From an uncultured Oscillospiraceae bacterium (lineage in GTDB: Bacteria; Bacillota; Clostridia; Oscillospirales; Oscillospiraceae), in the NCBI GenBank assembly GCA_947630345.1, contig CANRHF010000099.1:1-7117 (forward strand): a stretch of DNA of 7,117 nucleotides. Reading direction: 5' to 3'. Position 1 is the stretch's first letter. The number at the start of each line of letters is the position of its first letter. The notes beneath the pieces are model-generated. The model searched no databases, had not been told where the DNA came from, and saw only the letters and a program-made list of their open reading frames with translations. The position numbers and the translations under genes were made by a program. Below are positions 1 to 5,793 of this stretch, piece by piece.

Positions 1-423
1 GGCGCCGGCGTTCATATACACGCCGCCCCCCACGGTGCCGGGGATGCCGTGGGCAAATTCCAAACCGGACAGGCCCAGCTTGGCCGCGAAATCCGCCGCC
101 CGGGCCAGGGACAGCCCCGCGCCGAAGCGAACGCGGCCTGCTCCCAAATCCTCCACACCGCACAGCCCCCGCAGGCAGATCACGGCGCCTCGGATCCCAT
201 CGTCCGGGGCCAGGACGTTGGTCCCCGCCCCCAGGATGGCCGGGGCCGTCCCCAAGTCCCGGCAGAGCGCCAGCACCGCGCCCAACTCCTCCGCCGTCTT
301 GGGCAGGGCCAGTACCTCCGCCGGGCCGCCAATGCGGAAGGAGGTGTACTTGGCCAGAGGCTCGGAAAAGCGAATCTCGATCCCGGGGGCAAGCCGGGAA
401 AATGCCTGCTGAAACGCCGTCAT
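1..423 (-). CDS. murB: UDP-N-acetylmuramate dehydrogenase MurB, N-terminal part (cut by window edge)
   Basis: MurB is the cytoplasmic FAD enzyme that reduces UDP-GlcNAc-enolpyruvate to UDP-MurNAc with NADPH, the second committed step of peptidoglycan precursor synthesis. The visible 141 codons cover most of the FAD-binding region. The family block YTSFRIGGPAE is at residues 26-36, the pyrophosphate-binding LGAGTNVL at 64-71, and the hallmark GIPGTVGGGVYMNAGA at 126-141, where the window ends. About half of the usual roughly 300-residue protein is missing, including the substrate-binding C-terminal domain, so the type I/II distinction cannot be made. The ATG at 423 was chosen because GGGAGG lies five bases upstream and the N-terminus has normal family length. 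It is transcribed away from the M48 protease gene from its own promoter at 479-507. Nothing looks damaged in the part seen. Confidence 0.95.
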   Translation of the reverse strand, partial: MTAFQQAFSRLAPGIEIRFSEPLAKYTSFRIGGPAEVLALPKTAEELGAVLALCRDLGTAPAILGAGTNVLAPDDGIRGAVICLRGLCGVEDLGAGRVRFGAGLSLARAADFAAKLGLSGLEFAHGIPGTVGGGVYMNAGA

Positions 424-478
424 AAGATCCTCCCTGGAAGAAAATGGGGCCCGCCGGGCCGGGGGTACAGTTAGAAAT

Positions 479-507
479 AGTATATCACATCTGCCCCCAA
501 GATGCAA
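479..507 (-). promoter_or_regulatory. Sigma-A-type promoter of murB
   Basis: Read on the minus strand, TTGCAT (507-502) is followed by exactly 17 bases and TATACT (484-479). The -10 box is directly preceded by TGA, matching an extended -10 (TGn). Transcription should start near 472, leaving a leader of about 50 bases before the murB ATG. The call rests on consensus match and spacing only. Confidence 0.8.
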
Positions 508-536
508 TTCTTCCCCCATCTTTTTTTCTGTCCCTC

Positions 537-565
537 TTGAAATCCCACCACCGGGGGACTATAAT
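537..565 (+). promoter_or_regulatory. Sigma-A-type promoter of the M48 protease gene
   Basis: TTGAAA (537-542), a 17-base spacer, and a perfect TATAAT (560-565). Expected transcription start is near 572, about 25 bases before the ATG. This promoter and that of murB are back to back, with the two -35 boxes separated by 29 pyrimidine-rich bases (508-536). Confidence 0.85.
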
Positions 566-596
566 GGAGGCAGAACCGATCGAAAGGAGCTTCGCT

Positions 597-1817
597 ATGA
601 ATTACAAACTGATCTGCCTGCTTTTGATGGGCCTGATCTTGTGCTACGACCTGTTCATCCAGTATCTCAGCTACAAGTCCAAGGACAACCCCATCCCCGA
701 CAATGTCAAGGACCTGTACGACGGCGAGACCTACGCCAAGTGGAGCGCCTACCACAAGGAGACCTGCCAGGCGGCCATCATCGCCACCTTCTTCAACGAC
801 TGCGTGTACATCGCCCTGATTGCCTTCAACGTCATGCCCCTGGTGGCCGTGGGCGGGAACCCGTATTTTGGCATGATGAGCGTTTTAGGCGTCTTCGTGC
901 TGATCGACACCGTCCTCGGCGGGATCTTCAACTACATTTTCAACATGAAGATCGACGAAAAGTACGGCTTCAACAAAATGACCCTGAAAACCTTCTTTGC
1001 CGACCAGATCAAGTCCTTTCTGATCACCCTGGTGCTTCTGTTCGCCCTGATGAGCCTGTTCATCCTCATCTACGAGGCCCTGGGCGACTGGATTTTGCCG
1101 CTGTTCTCCGGGGTGATGGTGGCGTTCCTCTTCGCCGTCATGTTCCTGGCCCCAGTGTTTTCCAAGCTGTTCAACAAATTCACCCCTCTGGAGGAGGGGG
1201 AGCTGCGGACCAAGCTCACCGCCCTACTGGAAAAATATGGCTACCATGTGAAGGAGATCCAGGTCATGGACGCCTCCAAGCGGTCCACCAAGGCCAACGC
1301 CTATTTTTCCGGCCTGGGCAAGACCAAGACCATTGTGTTGTATGACACCCTGATCGCCGCCATGACGCCGGACGAGATCGTGGCGGTCTTCGCCCACGAG
1401 CTGGGCCATGGGCTCCACAAGGACACCCTGAAAAACAGCGTCATCGGCATCGCCCAGATGCTTCTGATCGTGGTCCTGGCCTGGGCCACGGTGCGGACCG
1501 AGGCCATTTACCCGGCCTTTGGCTTTGCCGGCCGGAATTACGGCTTCGCGCTGCTGCTGGTGATGCTGGTGGAGTCCCAGATCGTCATGCCCCTGTTCTC
1601 CATCCTGGCCGGGGCGGTGTCCCGGAAGGCCGAGTACCGGGCCGACGCCCAGGCGGTCCAGGAGGGCTACGGCGAGGCCCTGATCTCGGGGCTGAAAAAG
1701 CTGTCCAAGGAAAATCTGGCGGACCTGGCCCCCTCCAAGTGGGAGGTCCTTCTGACCTACGACCACCCGCCCCTGAGCCAGCGAATCGCCGCCATCGAAA
1801 AGGAAATGAAAAAATAA
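597..1817 (+). CDS. M48 family membrane metalloprotease, Ste24/CAAX-protease-like
   Basis: A 406-residue integral membrane zinc protease of the Ste24 type. The zinc motif HELGH is at residues 267-271 (His267, Glu268, His271), and the third ligand is probably Glu346 in the AEYRAD segment. Other Ste24 signatures are EKYGFNKMTLKTFFADQIK (121-139), the substrate-pocket stretch 226-253 (DASKRSTKANAYF, then TIVLYDTLI), and the C-terminal HPPLSQRI (390-397). Hydrophobic segments near 3-25, 58-86, 92-116, 139-162, 165-188, 282-299 and 315-340 fit the seven-helix Ste24 barrel. The ATG at 597 was chosen over an upstream in-frame ATG at 444 because AAAGGAG lies seven bases before it, the promoter (537-565) lies inside the longer version, and the protein then begins with a transmembrane helix. 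Yeast Ste24 cleaves prenylated CAAX proteins. Bacteria generally lack that prenylation, so a role in membrane protein turnover is more likely (inference). The gene is monocistronic, ending six bases before a terminator hairpin. Confidence 0.95.
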   Translation: MNYKLICLLLMGLILCYDLFIQYLSYKSKDNPIPDNVKDLYDGETYAKWSAYHKETCQAAIIATFFNDCVYIALIAFNVMPLVAVGGNPYFGMMSVLGVFVLIDTVLGGIFNYIFNMKIDEKYGFNKMTLKTFFADQIKSFLITLVLLFALMSLFILIYEALGDWILPLFSGVMVAFLFAVMFLAPVFSKLFNKFTPLEEGELRTKLTALLEKYGYHVKEIQVMDASKRSTKANAYFSGLGKTKTIVLYDTLIAAMTPDEIVAVFAHELGHGLHKDTLKNSVIGIAQMLLIVVLAWATVRTEAIYPAFGFAGRNYGFALLLVMLVESQIVMPLFSILAGAVSRKAEYRADAQAVQEGYGEALISGLKKLSKENLADLAPSKWEVLLTYDHPPLSQRIAAIEKEMKK

Positions 1818-1822
1818 GCTGT

Positions 1823-1849
1823 GCCGCCGGACCCCACGGGTCCGGCGGC
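1823..1849. terminator. Bidirectional intrinsic terminator between convergent genes
   Basis: A perfect 12-bp inverted repeat (arms 1823-1834 and 1838-1849, GC-rich, starting GCCGCCGG) with the three-base loop CAC. On the plus strand it is followed by a T-rich run (AATGTTTTATTT) and serves the M48 gene, whose stop is six bases upstream. On the minus strand it lies seven bases after the stop of the GyrI-like gene and is followed by CTTATTTTTTC, so it should also end the tdh operon. Confidence 0.88.
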
Positions 1850-1855
1850 AATGTT

Positions 1856-2488
1856 TTATTTCCTTCTGATCGGATGGCGGATCACGGTCTTCCACTGCTC
1901 CGGGGGCAGTTTCCGCACGTCGGAGAGGTAGATCTCATGGTGGAGGCGGGTGGGAGAAAAGTCGTTTTCATAGCCCCGCTCCCGGAGAAACTCGTCCATT
2001 TTCTCAACGCTTTCCGGCTCCAGGTCAAAGGGGCCCACATGGAGCATTTGGACACACTCTCCTTCCTCCAGGGACAGAAATTCCACCGGAGAAAAGTCCT
2101 GCTTTTTCTTCCGCTCCGCATCATTCTTGGCCCAGTTGAGATCCTCCTCCGTCACGAAGTCCGGCAGGCGGATCACCGAGATCCAGTGAAATTCTTCCTT
2201 TCGCCGGTAGTCGAAGCCCTCCGTTCCTTCCTGCCACCAGAAGCCCTCCAGCGGCGGCACCACGAAATCAAAATATCCCTCGATCCGGTGGTCCCCCAGC
2301 TTGCTCATCTTGATGGTGTAGGCAACGCCGTATAGGAGGCCGATGGATGTCTTGTATGCCCCGCCCTCCTCGTTGGGGTCCCCGGCGCCTCGGACCGCCA
2401 GGTAGTTCATCCGGGGCACGGTCACCAGCTCCGGCTGGGTCTTGGGCAGGTAAAATTCCCGGTACTCTTTCTTGAAATCAAAGGCCAT
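1856..2488 (-). CDS. GyrI-like small-molecule-binding domain protein
   Basis: A 210-residue soluble protein with no signal peptide or membrane segment, recognised as a GyrI-like (SOUL/BmrR effector-domain superfamily) protein. Supporting segments are an N-terminal strand and helix (VPRMNYLAVRGAGDPNEEGG 25-44, then AYKTSIGLLYGVAYTIK 44-60), the conserved GYFDFVVPPLEGFWW (71-85), HWISVIRLPDFV (101-112), and the C-terminal HHEIYLSD (183-190). The glutamate there (Glu185) sits where the family's characteristic ligand-pocket glutamate lies. The protein carries no DNA-binding domain, so it is a stand-alone sensor or enzyme rather than a MerR/AraC regulator. Some GyrI-like proteins hydrolyse reactive cyclopropanoid compounds; whether this one does cannot be told. 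It is last in the tdh operon. Its ribosome binding site contains the stop codon of the preceding gene, so the two are probably translated together. Family is fairly certain, function unknown. Confidence 0.85.
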   Translation of the reverse strand: MAFDFKKEYREFYLPKTQPELVTVPRMNYLAVRGAGDPNEEGGAYKTSIGLLYGVAYTIKMSKLGDHRIEGYFDFVVPPLEGFWWQEGTEGFDYRRKEEFHWISVIRLPDFVTEEDLNWAKNDAERKKKQDFSPVEFLSLEEGECVQMLHVGPFDLEPESVEKMDEFLRERGYENDFSPTRLHHEIYLSDVRKLPPEQWKTVIRHPIRRK

Positions 2489-2492
2489 GGCG

Positions 2493-2500
2493 CCCTCCTA
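2493..2500 (-). promoter_or_regulatory. Ribosome binding site containing the upstream stop codon (PyrF-like to GyrI-like)
   Basis: On the minus strand TAGGAGGG holds both the TAG stop of the PyrF-like gene and the Shine-Dalgarno sequence of the GyrI-like gene, whose ATG is nine bases after the stop. This arrangement favours translational coupling. Confidence 0.8.
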
Positions 2501-3352
2501 GAGGATCGTGACGTAGGTGGACAGGTTTCGCTTCAACCGCTGGGCGGCCTGGACCGATTGGTTTACATAATCTTCTTGGTCCTCTCCCTGCTTCCAGGCG
2601 GCGGTGAGGGATTCCCCGGCGCAGACCACCCCACCGTGGCCGAACCGGTCAAAGGCGGCGGCGCACTTTTTGGCGTTGGCGGCGGGAGCGTCGCAGCCGT
2701 CCACCAGCAGGAATAGCCGGTTATACCGGCTCCGTAGAGTTTTCAGGGCGCTCTCCGCCGGGGCCCCGACCACGGCGCCCACCTGGGAATAGCCGCAGCT
2801 GCCGAAAATGCCCTGCCCATGGCGGTCCGCCAGCTCCGCCGCCGCCTGATGGACCAGGCGAGTGCCGGTCAGCAGGTCCTGCAGCTCGGACGCGGAGCGA
2901 TTGGCGCCCCGGATCATCAGAAACAAGGTCTTATCCTGGCGGCAGTCCGGCAGGAAGGGCCGGATCACGTCGCTGCCCAGGTAAGGCGACAGCACCAGGC
3001 CGTCCCAGTCCCAGTCTTTCAGCGCCTGAGCGGCGCTGGCGGCGTCCTGGGGGGTCAGCAGCTCCGGGGCGTCCAGGACGATGTAATAACCCAGCTCCCG
3101 AGCGCGGGCCAGGCATTTTTTCAGCTCCTCTAAGCCCGCCGTCCCCAGCAGGGCAAAGCCCCCAAAGGAAAACCGGACGGCGGGGATCAGATCGGGCAAC
3201 GCGTTAAGCAGCTTCCGGCAGAGGTTTCCGTACCCCTCGGGCAGCGGAAGCGCCGCCAGCGACGGAGGCAGCTGCTCCGGCCCCGGAGAGAAGCGGATCA
3301 TGGCGGGGTTTTTCAGTTTGCGAATTTTCTCCTGCAGGCGGTCAATGGACAT
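2498..3352 (-). CDS. PyrF-like (OMP decarboxylase family, type 2) protein with a degenerate active site
   Basis: A 284-residue cytoplasmic protein that follows type 2 orotidine-5'-phosphate decarboxylases along its whole length: MSIDRLQEKIRKLKNP (1-16), LIPAVRFSFGGFALLG (55-70), SPYLGSDVIRPFL (122-134), ANRSASELQDL (150-160) and GYSQVGAVVGA (187-197) all have direct counterparts. The function-bearing motifs are gone. The usual GLDP is RFSP (20-23). The catalytic DxKRGD loop is DAPELL (94-99), so the essential lysine is Pro96 and the second aspartate Leu99. The PGYGAQGG loop is replaced around DGCDAPAAN (218-226), and the phosphate-binding NSSRGI is CAGESL (244-249). From family knowledge it should not decarboxylate OMP. 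The frame is intact and family-length, so this is a retained pseudoenzyme rather than a decayed gene. The ATG at 3352 was chosen over one at 3517 because GAGGGGG precedes it and the family N-terminus begins there; the longer version would overlap kbl. It lies 25 bases after kbl. Its role is unknown. Confidence 0.85.
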   Translation of the reverse strand: MSIDRLQEKIRKLKNPAMIRFSPGPEQLPPSLAALPLPEGYGNLCRKLLNALPDLIPAVRFSFGGFALLGTAGLEELKKCLARARELGYYIVLDAPELLTPQDAASAAQALKDWDWDGLVLSPYLGSDVIRPFLPDCRQDKTLFLMIRGANRSASELQDLLTGTRLVHQAAAELADRHGQGIFGSCGYSQVGAVVGAPAESALKTLRSRYNRLFLLVDGCDAPAANAKKCAAAFDRFGHGGVVCAGESLTAAWKQGEDQEDYVNQSVQAAQRLKRNLSTYVTIL

Positions 3353-3377
3353 GGCGTTGTCCCCCTCAAAAAGAATG

Positions 3378-4565
3378 TCAGATGCCCATTTCCGCCTTGA
3401 CCTGGCGGAAAGCCTCGATGGCACGGTCCAGGTCGGCCTTTTCATGGCCGGCGGAGATCTGGGTGCGGATCCGGGCCTTGCCCTGGGGCACCACGGGATA
3501 GGAGAAGCCCACCACATAGACGCCCTTTTCCAGCATCCGGGAAGCGAACTCCGCCGCCACCTTGGCGTCGTAGAGCATCACCACCACGATGGGGTGGCTG
3601 CCGGGAAGCACGTCGAAGCCCAGCTTTTCCAGCTTTTCCCGGAAATAGGCGGTGTTGGCGTGGACCTTGTCCCGCAGCTCCGTGGAGGACGTGAGCAGCT
3701 CGATGGTCTTTAAGGACGCGGCGCAGATGGCCGGGGCCAGGGTGTTGGAGAATAGGTAGGGGCGGCTGCGCTGCCGCAGCAGGGCCACGATCTCCTTGCT
3801 CGCCGCCGTGTAGCCGCCGGAGGCGCCGCCCAGGGCCTTGCCGAAGGTGCCGGTGAGGATGTCCACTCGGCCTTGGACCCCGCAAAATTCAGGCGTGCCC
3901 CGGCCGGTGTCGCCCATGAAGCCCACGGCGTGGCTGTCGTCCACCATGACCAGGGCGTCAAATTCCTCCGCCAGGTCACAAATCCCAGGCAGATTGGCGA
4001 TATAGCCGTCCATGGAGAAGACTCCGTCGGTGGCGATGAGCTTGACCTTGCAGCCCGCCGCCTGAGCGGCCTCCAGCTGGGAGCGCAGGTCTTCCATATT
4101 GTTGTTTTTATAGCGGAAGCGCTTGGCCTTGCACAGCCGGACGCCGTCGATGATGGAGGCGTGGTTCAGCTCGTCGGAGATCACCGCGTCCTCCGGCCCC
4201 AGCAGGGTCTCGAACAGGCCGCCGTTGGCGTCAAAGCAGGAGGAGTAGAGAATGGCGTCCTCCATGCCCAAAAACGCCGCCAGCTTGCCCTCCAGCTCCT
4301 TGTGGATGGCCTGGGTGCCGCAGATAAACCGGACGGAGCTGAGGCCGAAGCCCCAGGTGTCGTAGCTGTCCTTCGCCGCCTGGATCAGGGCGGGATGGTT
4401 GGAAAGGCCCAGGTAGTTGTTGGCGCACAGGTTCACCACGCCCTGGGCGGCGGTGGTGTCGATGGCGGAGCGCTGGGGGGTGGTGATGATCCGCTCATCC
4501 TTCCAGGTGCCGGCCTGACGAATGGCGTCCAACTCCCGGCGGTATTTTTCAAGGGCAGATTTCAT
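3378..4565 (-). CDS. kbl: Glycine C-acetyltransferase (2-amino-3-ketobutyrate CoA ligase)
   Basis: Kbl splits 2-amino-3-ketobutyrate with CoA into glycine and acetyl-CoA, the second step of threonine degradation, using pyridoxal phosphate. The 395-residue length matches the family (about 395-400). It has the alpha-oxoamine synthase layout: CANNYLGLSNHP (47-58), the cofactor-stacking region ISDELNHASIIDG (129-141), the PLP-ring-binding VDDSHAVGF (208-216), and the Schiff-base lysine Lys243 in TGTFGKALGGASGG (238-251). SHPIVVVMLYD and IRTQISAGHE follow in the C-terminal domain. Whole-protein resemblance to Kbl is stronger than to the related BioF, HemA or SPT enzymes, and the adjacent tdh settles the assignment. 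It starts 10 bases after the tdh stop, with a ribosome binding site that includes that stop, so the two enzymes are likely co-translated. No key residue is missing. Confidence 0.97.
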   Translation of the reverse strand: MKSALEKYRRELDAIRQAGTWKDERIITTPQRSAIDTTAAQGVVNLCANNYLGLSNHPALIQAAKDSYDTWGFGLSSVRFICGTQAIHKELEGKLAAFLGMEDAILYSSCFDANGGLFETLLGPEDAVISDELNHASIIDGVRLCKAKRFRYKNNNMEDLRSQLEAAQAAGCKVKLIATDGVFSMDGYIANLPGICDLAEEFDALVMVDDSHAVGFMGDTGRGTPEFCGVQGRVDILTGTFGKALGGASGGYTAASKEIVALLRQRSRPYLFSNTLAPAICAASLKTIELLTSSTELRDKVHANTAYFREKLEKLGFDVLPGSHPIVVVMLYDAKVAAEFASRMLEKGVYVVGFSYPVVPQGKARIRTQISAGHEKADLDRAIEAFRQVKAEMGI

Positions 4566-4570
4566 GGCAG

Positions 4571-4578
4571 CCTCCTTA
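4571..4578 (-). promoter_or_regulatory. Ribosome binding site containing the tdh stop codon (tdh to kbl)
   Basis: On the minus strand TAAGGAGG merges the TAA stop of tdh with the Shine-Dalgarno sequence of kbl, five bases before the kbl ATG. This suggests translational coupling and matched amounts of the two pathway enzymes. Confidence 0.82.
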
Positions 4579-5613
4579 TGTTGTCCAGTCTAAAATCACT
4601 TTTCCCGATTCGCCGCTGTTCATGGCGGCAAATCCCTTCTCAAATTCCCGGTAGGAAAACCGGTGGGTGATCACCGGGGTCAGGTCCAGGCCGCCCTGGA
4701 CCATGTAGGACATCTGGTGCCAGTTGTCCATCCGGCGGCCGTAGATGCCCTGGAGGGTCAGGCCCTTGGTGATGACCCGGTTCATATCCAGAGCCACCGG
4801 CTTGTTGGAGATGCCCAGCAGGGAGATTTTTCCCCCGTTGCGCATGACGCCGATCATCTGCTGGAGGCCCGCGCCGCTGCCGGACATCTCCAGGCCAATG
4901 TCAAAGCCCTCCACCAGGCCCTGCTTGCCCATGATCTCCGTCAGCTCCTCCCGGGCCACGTTCACCGCCGCATCCACGCCCATTTTCCGGGCCAGCTCCA
5001 GGCGGTAGTCGTTAAGGTCCGTGATGACCACCCGCCGGGCCCCGGCGTATTTGCAGATCCCGGCGGCGATAATGCCGATGGGCCCCGCCCCGGTGATCAG
5101 CACGTCCTCCCCCACCAGGTTCCACATCAGGGCGGTGTGGGTGGCGTTGCCGAAGGCGTCGAAAAAGGCCACCACATCCTCCGGCAGGCTGTCCTCAATG
5201 GGGATTACGTTCCCCTGGGGGATGCACAGAAACTCGGCAAAGGCGCCGTCCCGGTCCACTCCCACGCTGGTGGTATTCTTGCACCACTGAATATCGCCGT
5301 TGTGGCAGTTGCGGCAGCGGCCGCAGGTGATGTGGCCCTCCCCGCTGACCCGCTGACCCACGGTCAGGCCCGTGACGCCGGCGCCCAGCGCCGCCACCTC
5401 CCCCACATACTCATGACCGATGACCATGGGGGGCTTGATATGCTCCCGGGCCCAGGGATCCCAGTTGTAGATGTGGACATCGGTGCCGCAGATAGCGGTT
5501 TTCCGGATCCGGATCAACACCTCGCCCGGCCCGGGCACAGGTATGGGTACCTGGCGCAGCTCCAGCCCCGGTCCGGCCGTGGGTTTTACCAACGCATCCA
5601 TAAATCCTTTCAT
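4576..5613 (-). CDS. tdh: L-threonine 3-dehydrogenase, zinc-dependent (MDR family)
   Basis: Tdh oxidises L-threonine with NAD+ to 2-amino-3-ketobutyrate, the unstable product consumed by Kbl. The 345-residue protein is a medium-chain dehydrogenase. Catalytic zinc ligands are Cys42 in the Tdh signature CGTDVHIYNWD (42-52) and His67-Glu68 in GHEYVGE (66-72). The structural zinc cluster is Cys97, Cys100, Cys103 and Cys111. The Rossmann glycine motif GAGPIG is at 175-180, and the acidic Asp199 at the end of the next strand fits NAD+ rather than NADP+. The FFDAFGNATHTAL block (150-162) is typical of Tdh. The ATG at 5613 has AAGGAGG six bases upstream and the protein then begins where family members do; an in-frame ATG at 5700 falls in the -35 region of the promoter. 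First gene of the four-gene minus-strand operon. All key residues are present. Confidence 0.97.
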   Translation of the reverse strand: MKGFMDALVKPTAGPGLELRQVPIPVPGPGEVLIRIRKTAICGTDVHIYNWDPWAREHIKPPMVIGHEYVGEVAALGAGVTGLTVGQRVSGEGHITCGRCRNCHNGDIQWCKNTTSVGVDRDGAFAEFLCIPQGNVIPIEDSLPEDVVAFFDAFGNATHTALMWNLVGEDVLITGAGPIGIIAAGICKYAGARRVVITDLNDYRLELARKMGVDAAVNVAREELTEIMGKQGLVEGFDIGLEMSGSGAGLQQMIGVMRNGGKISLLGISNKPVALDMNRVITKGLTLQGIYGRRMDNWHQMSYMVQGGLDLTPVITHRFSYREFEKGFAAMNSGESGKVILDWTT

Positions 5614-5635
5614 AGCAGCCTCCTTGTGCAAAACG

Positions 5636-5663
5636 GCCAGGGGCAGCCGATTTTGCCCCCGGC
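5636..5663 (-). other. Hairpin in the tdh leader
   Basis: In the minus-strand transcript a 10-bp stem (GCCGGGGGCA at 5663-5654 pairing with TGCCCCTGGC at 5645-5636, one G-U pair) encloses an eight-base loop. It begins within a few bases of the expected transcription start near 5665 and is followed by CGTTTTGC before the tdh ribosome binding site. It may stabilise the mRNA 5' end or act as a weak attenuator. The U run has only four bases, so efficient termination is unlikely. No known riboswitch fits in this roughly 50-base leader. Confidence 0.45.
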
Positions 5664-5671
5664 TTATTGTT

Positions 5672-5700
5672 AGAATATCACATCCGGTAGAAAAATGCAA
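5672..5700 (-). promoter_or_regulatory. Sigma-A-type promoter of the tdh-kbl-pyrF-like-gyrI-like operon
   Basis: On the minus strand TTGCAT (5700-5695), a 17-base spacer, and TATTCT (5677-5672), with an extended -10 TGA immediately before the -10 box. Transcription is expected near 5665. The element closely resembles the murB promoter, sharing TTGCAT and GATGTGATAT at the same spacing. Confidence 0.78.
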
Positions 5701-5731
5701 GAGGGCGCTGGGGGAAATTGGGAATTGGTTA

Positions 5732-5760
5732 TTGACTTAAAGGGGGGATTGTGGTAAAAT
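5732..5760 (+). promoter_or_regulatory. Sigma-A-type promoter of scfA(B)
   Basis: TTGACT (5732-5737), a 17-base spacer, and TAAAAT (5755-5760). Expected start is near 5767, giving a leader of under 30 bases before the scfA ATG. The -35 boxes of this and the divergent tdh promoter are 31 bases apart. The interval contains AATTGGGAATT (5717-5727), a short imperfect palindrome that could be an operator, though the evidence for that is weak. Confidence 0.78.
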
Positions 5761-5793
5761 GCTTCCAGAATCGAAACAGAGGAGGATCGACCC

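Noticed and set aside
508..536. Pyrimidine-rich stretch with seven T between the murB and M48 promoters, considered as a terminator.
   Set aside because: No GC-rich hairpin precedes the T run, and it sits between two -35 boxes; it is more likely plain promoter spacer.
444..596. N-terminal extension of the M48 protease from an ATG at 444.
   Set aside because: It would place the promoter inside the coding sequence; ATG 597 has a good ribosome binding site and begins with the first membrane helix.
2498..3352. Calling this gene pyrF, a working OMP decarboxylase.
   Set aside because: The catalytic lysine and aspartate and the phosphate-binding arginine motif are all absent, so the symbol would mislead.
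3353..3517. N-terminal extension of the PyrF-like protein from an ATG at 3517.
   Set aside because: It would overlap kbl by about 140 bases, its translation is a Pro/Arg/Ser-rich shadow of kbl, and the family N-terminus with its own ribosome binding site begins at 3352.
5614..5671. Possible threonine or glycine riboswitch or leader-peptide attenuator ahead of tdh.
   Set aside because: The leader is only about 50 bases, shows no glycine aptamer pairing, and encodes no small peptide with threonine codons; only a simple hairpin is visible.
3873..5673. Long plus-strand reading frames opposite kbl and tdh (265 and 336 codons).
   Set aside because: They lie antisense to two fully conserved enzymes. 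Their translations are rich in Gly, His, Gln, Val and Ala with no recognisable domain, as expected for the reverse complement of GC-rich coding sequence, and they have no convincing ribosome binding site.
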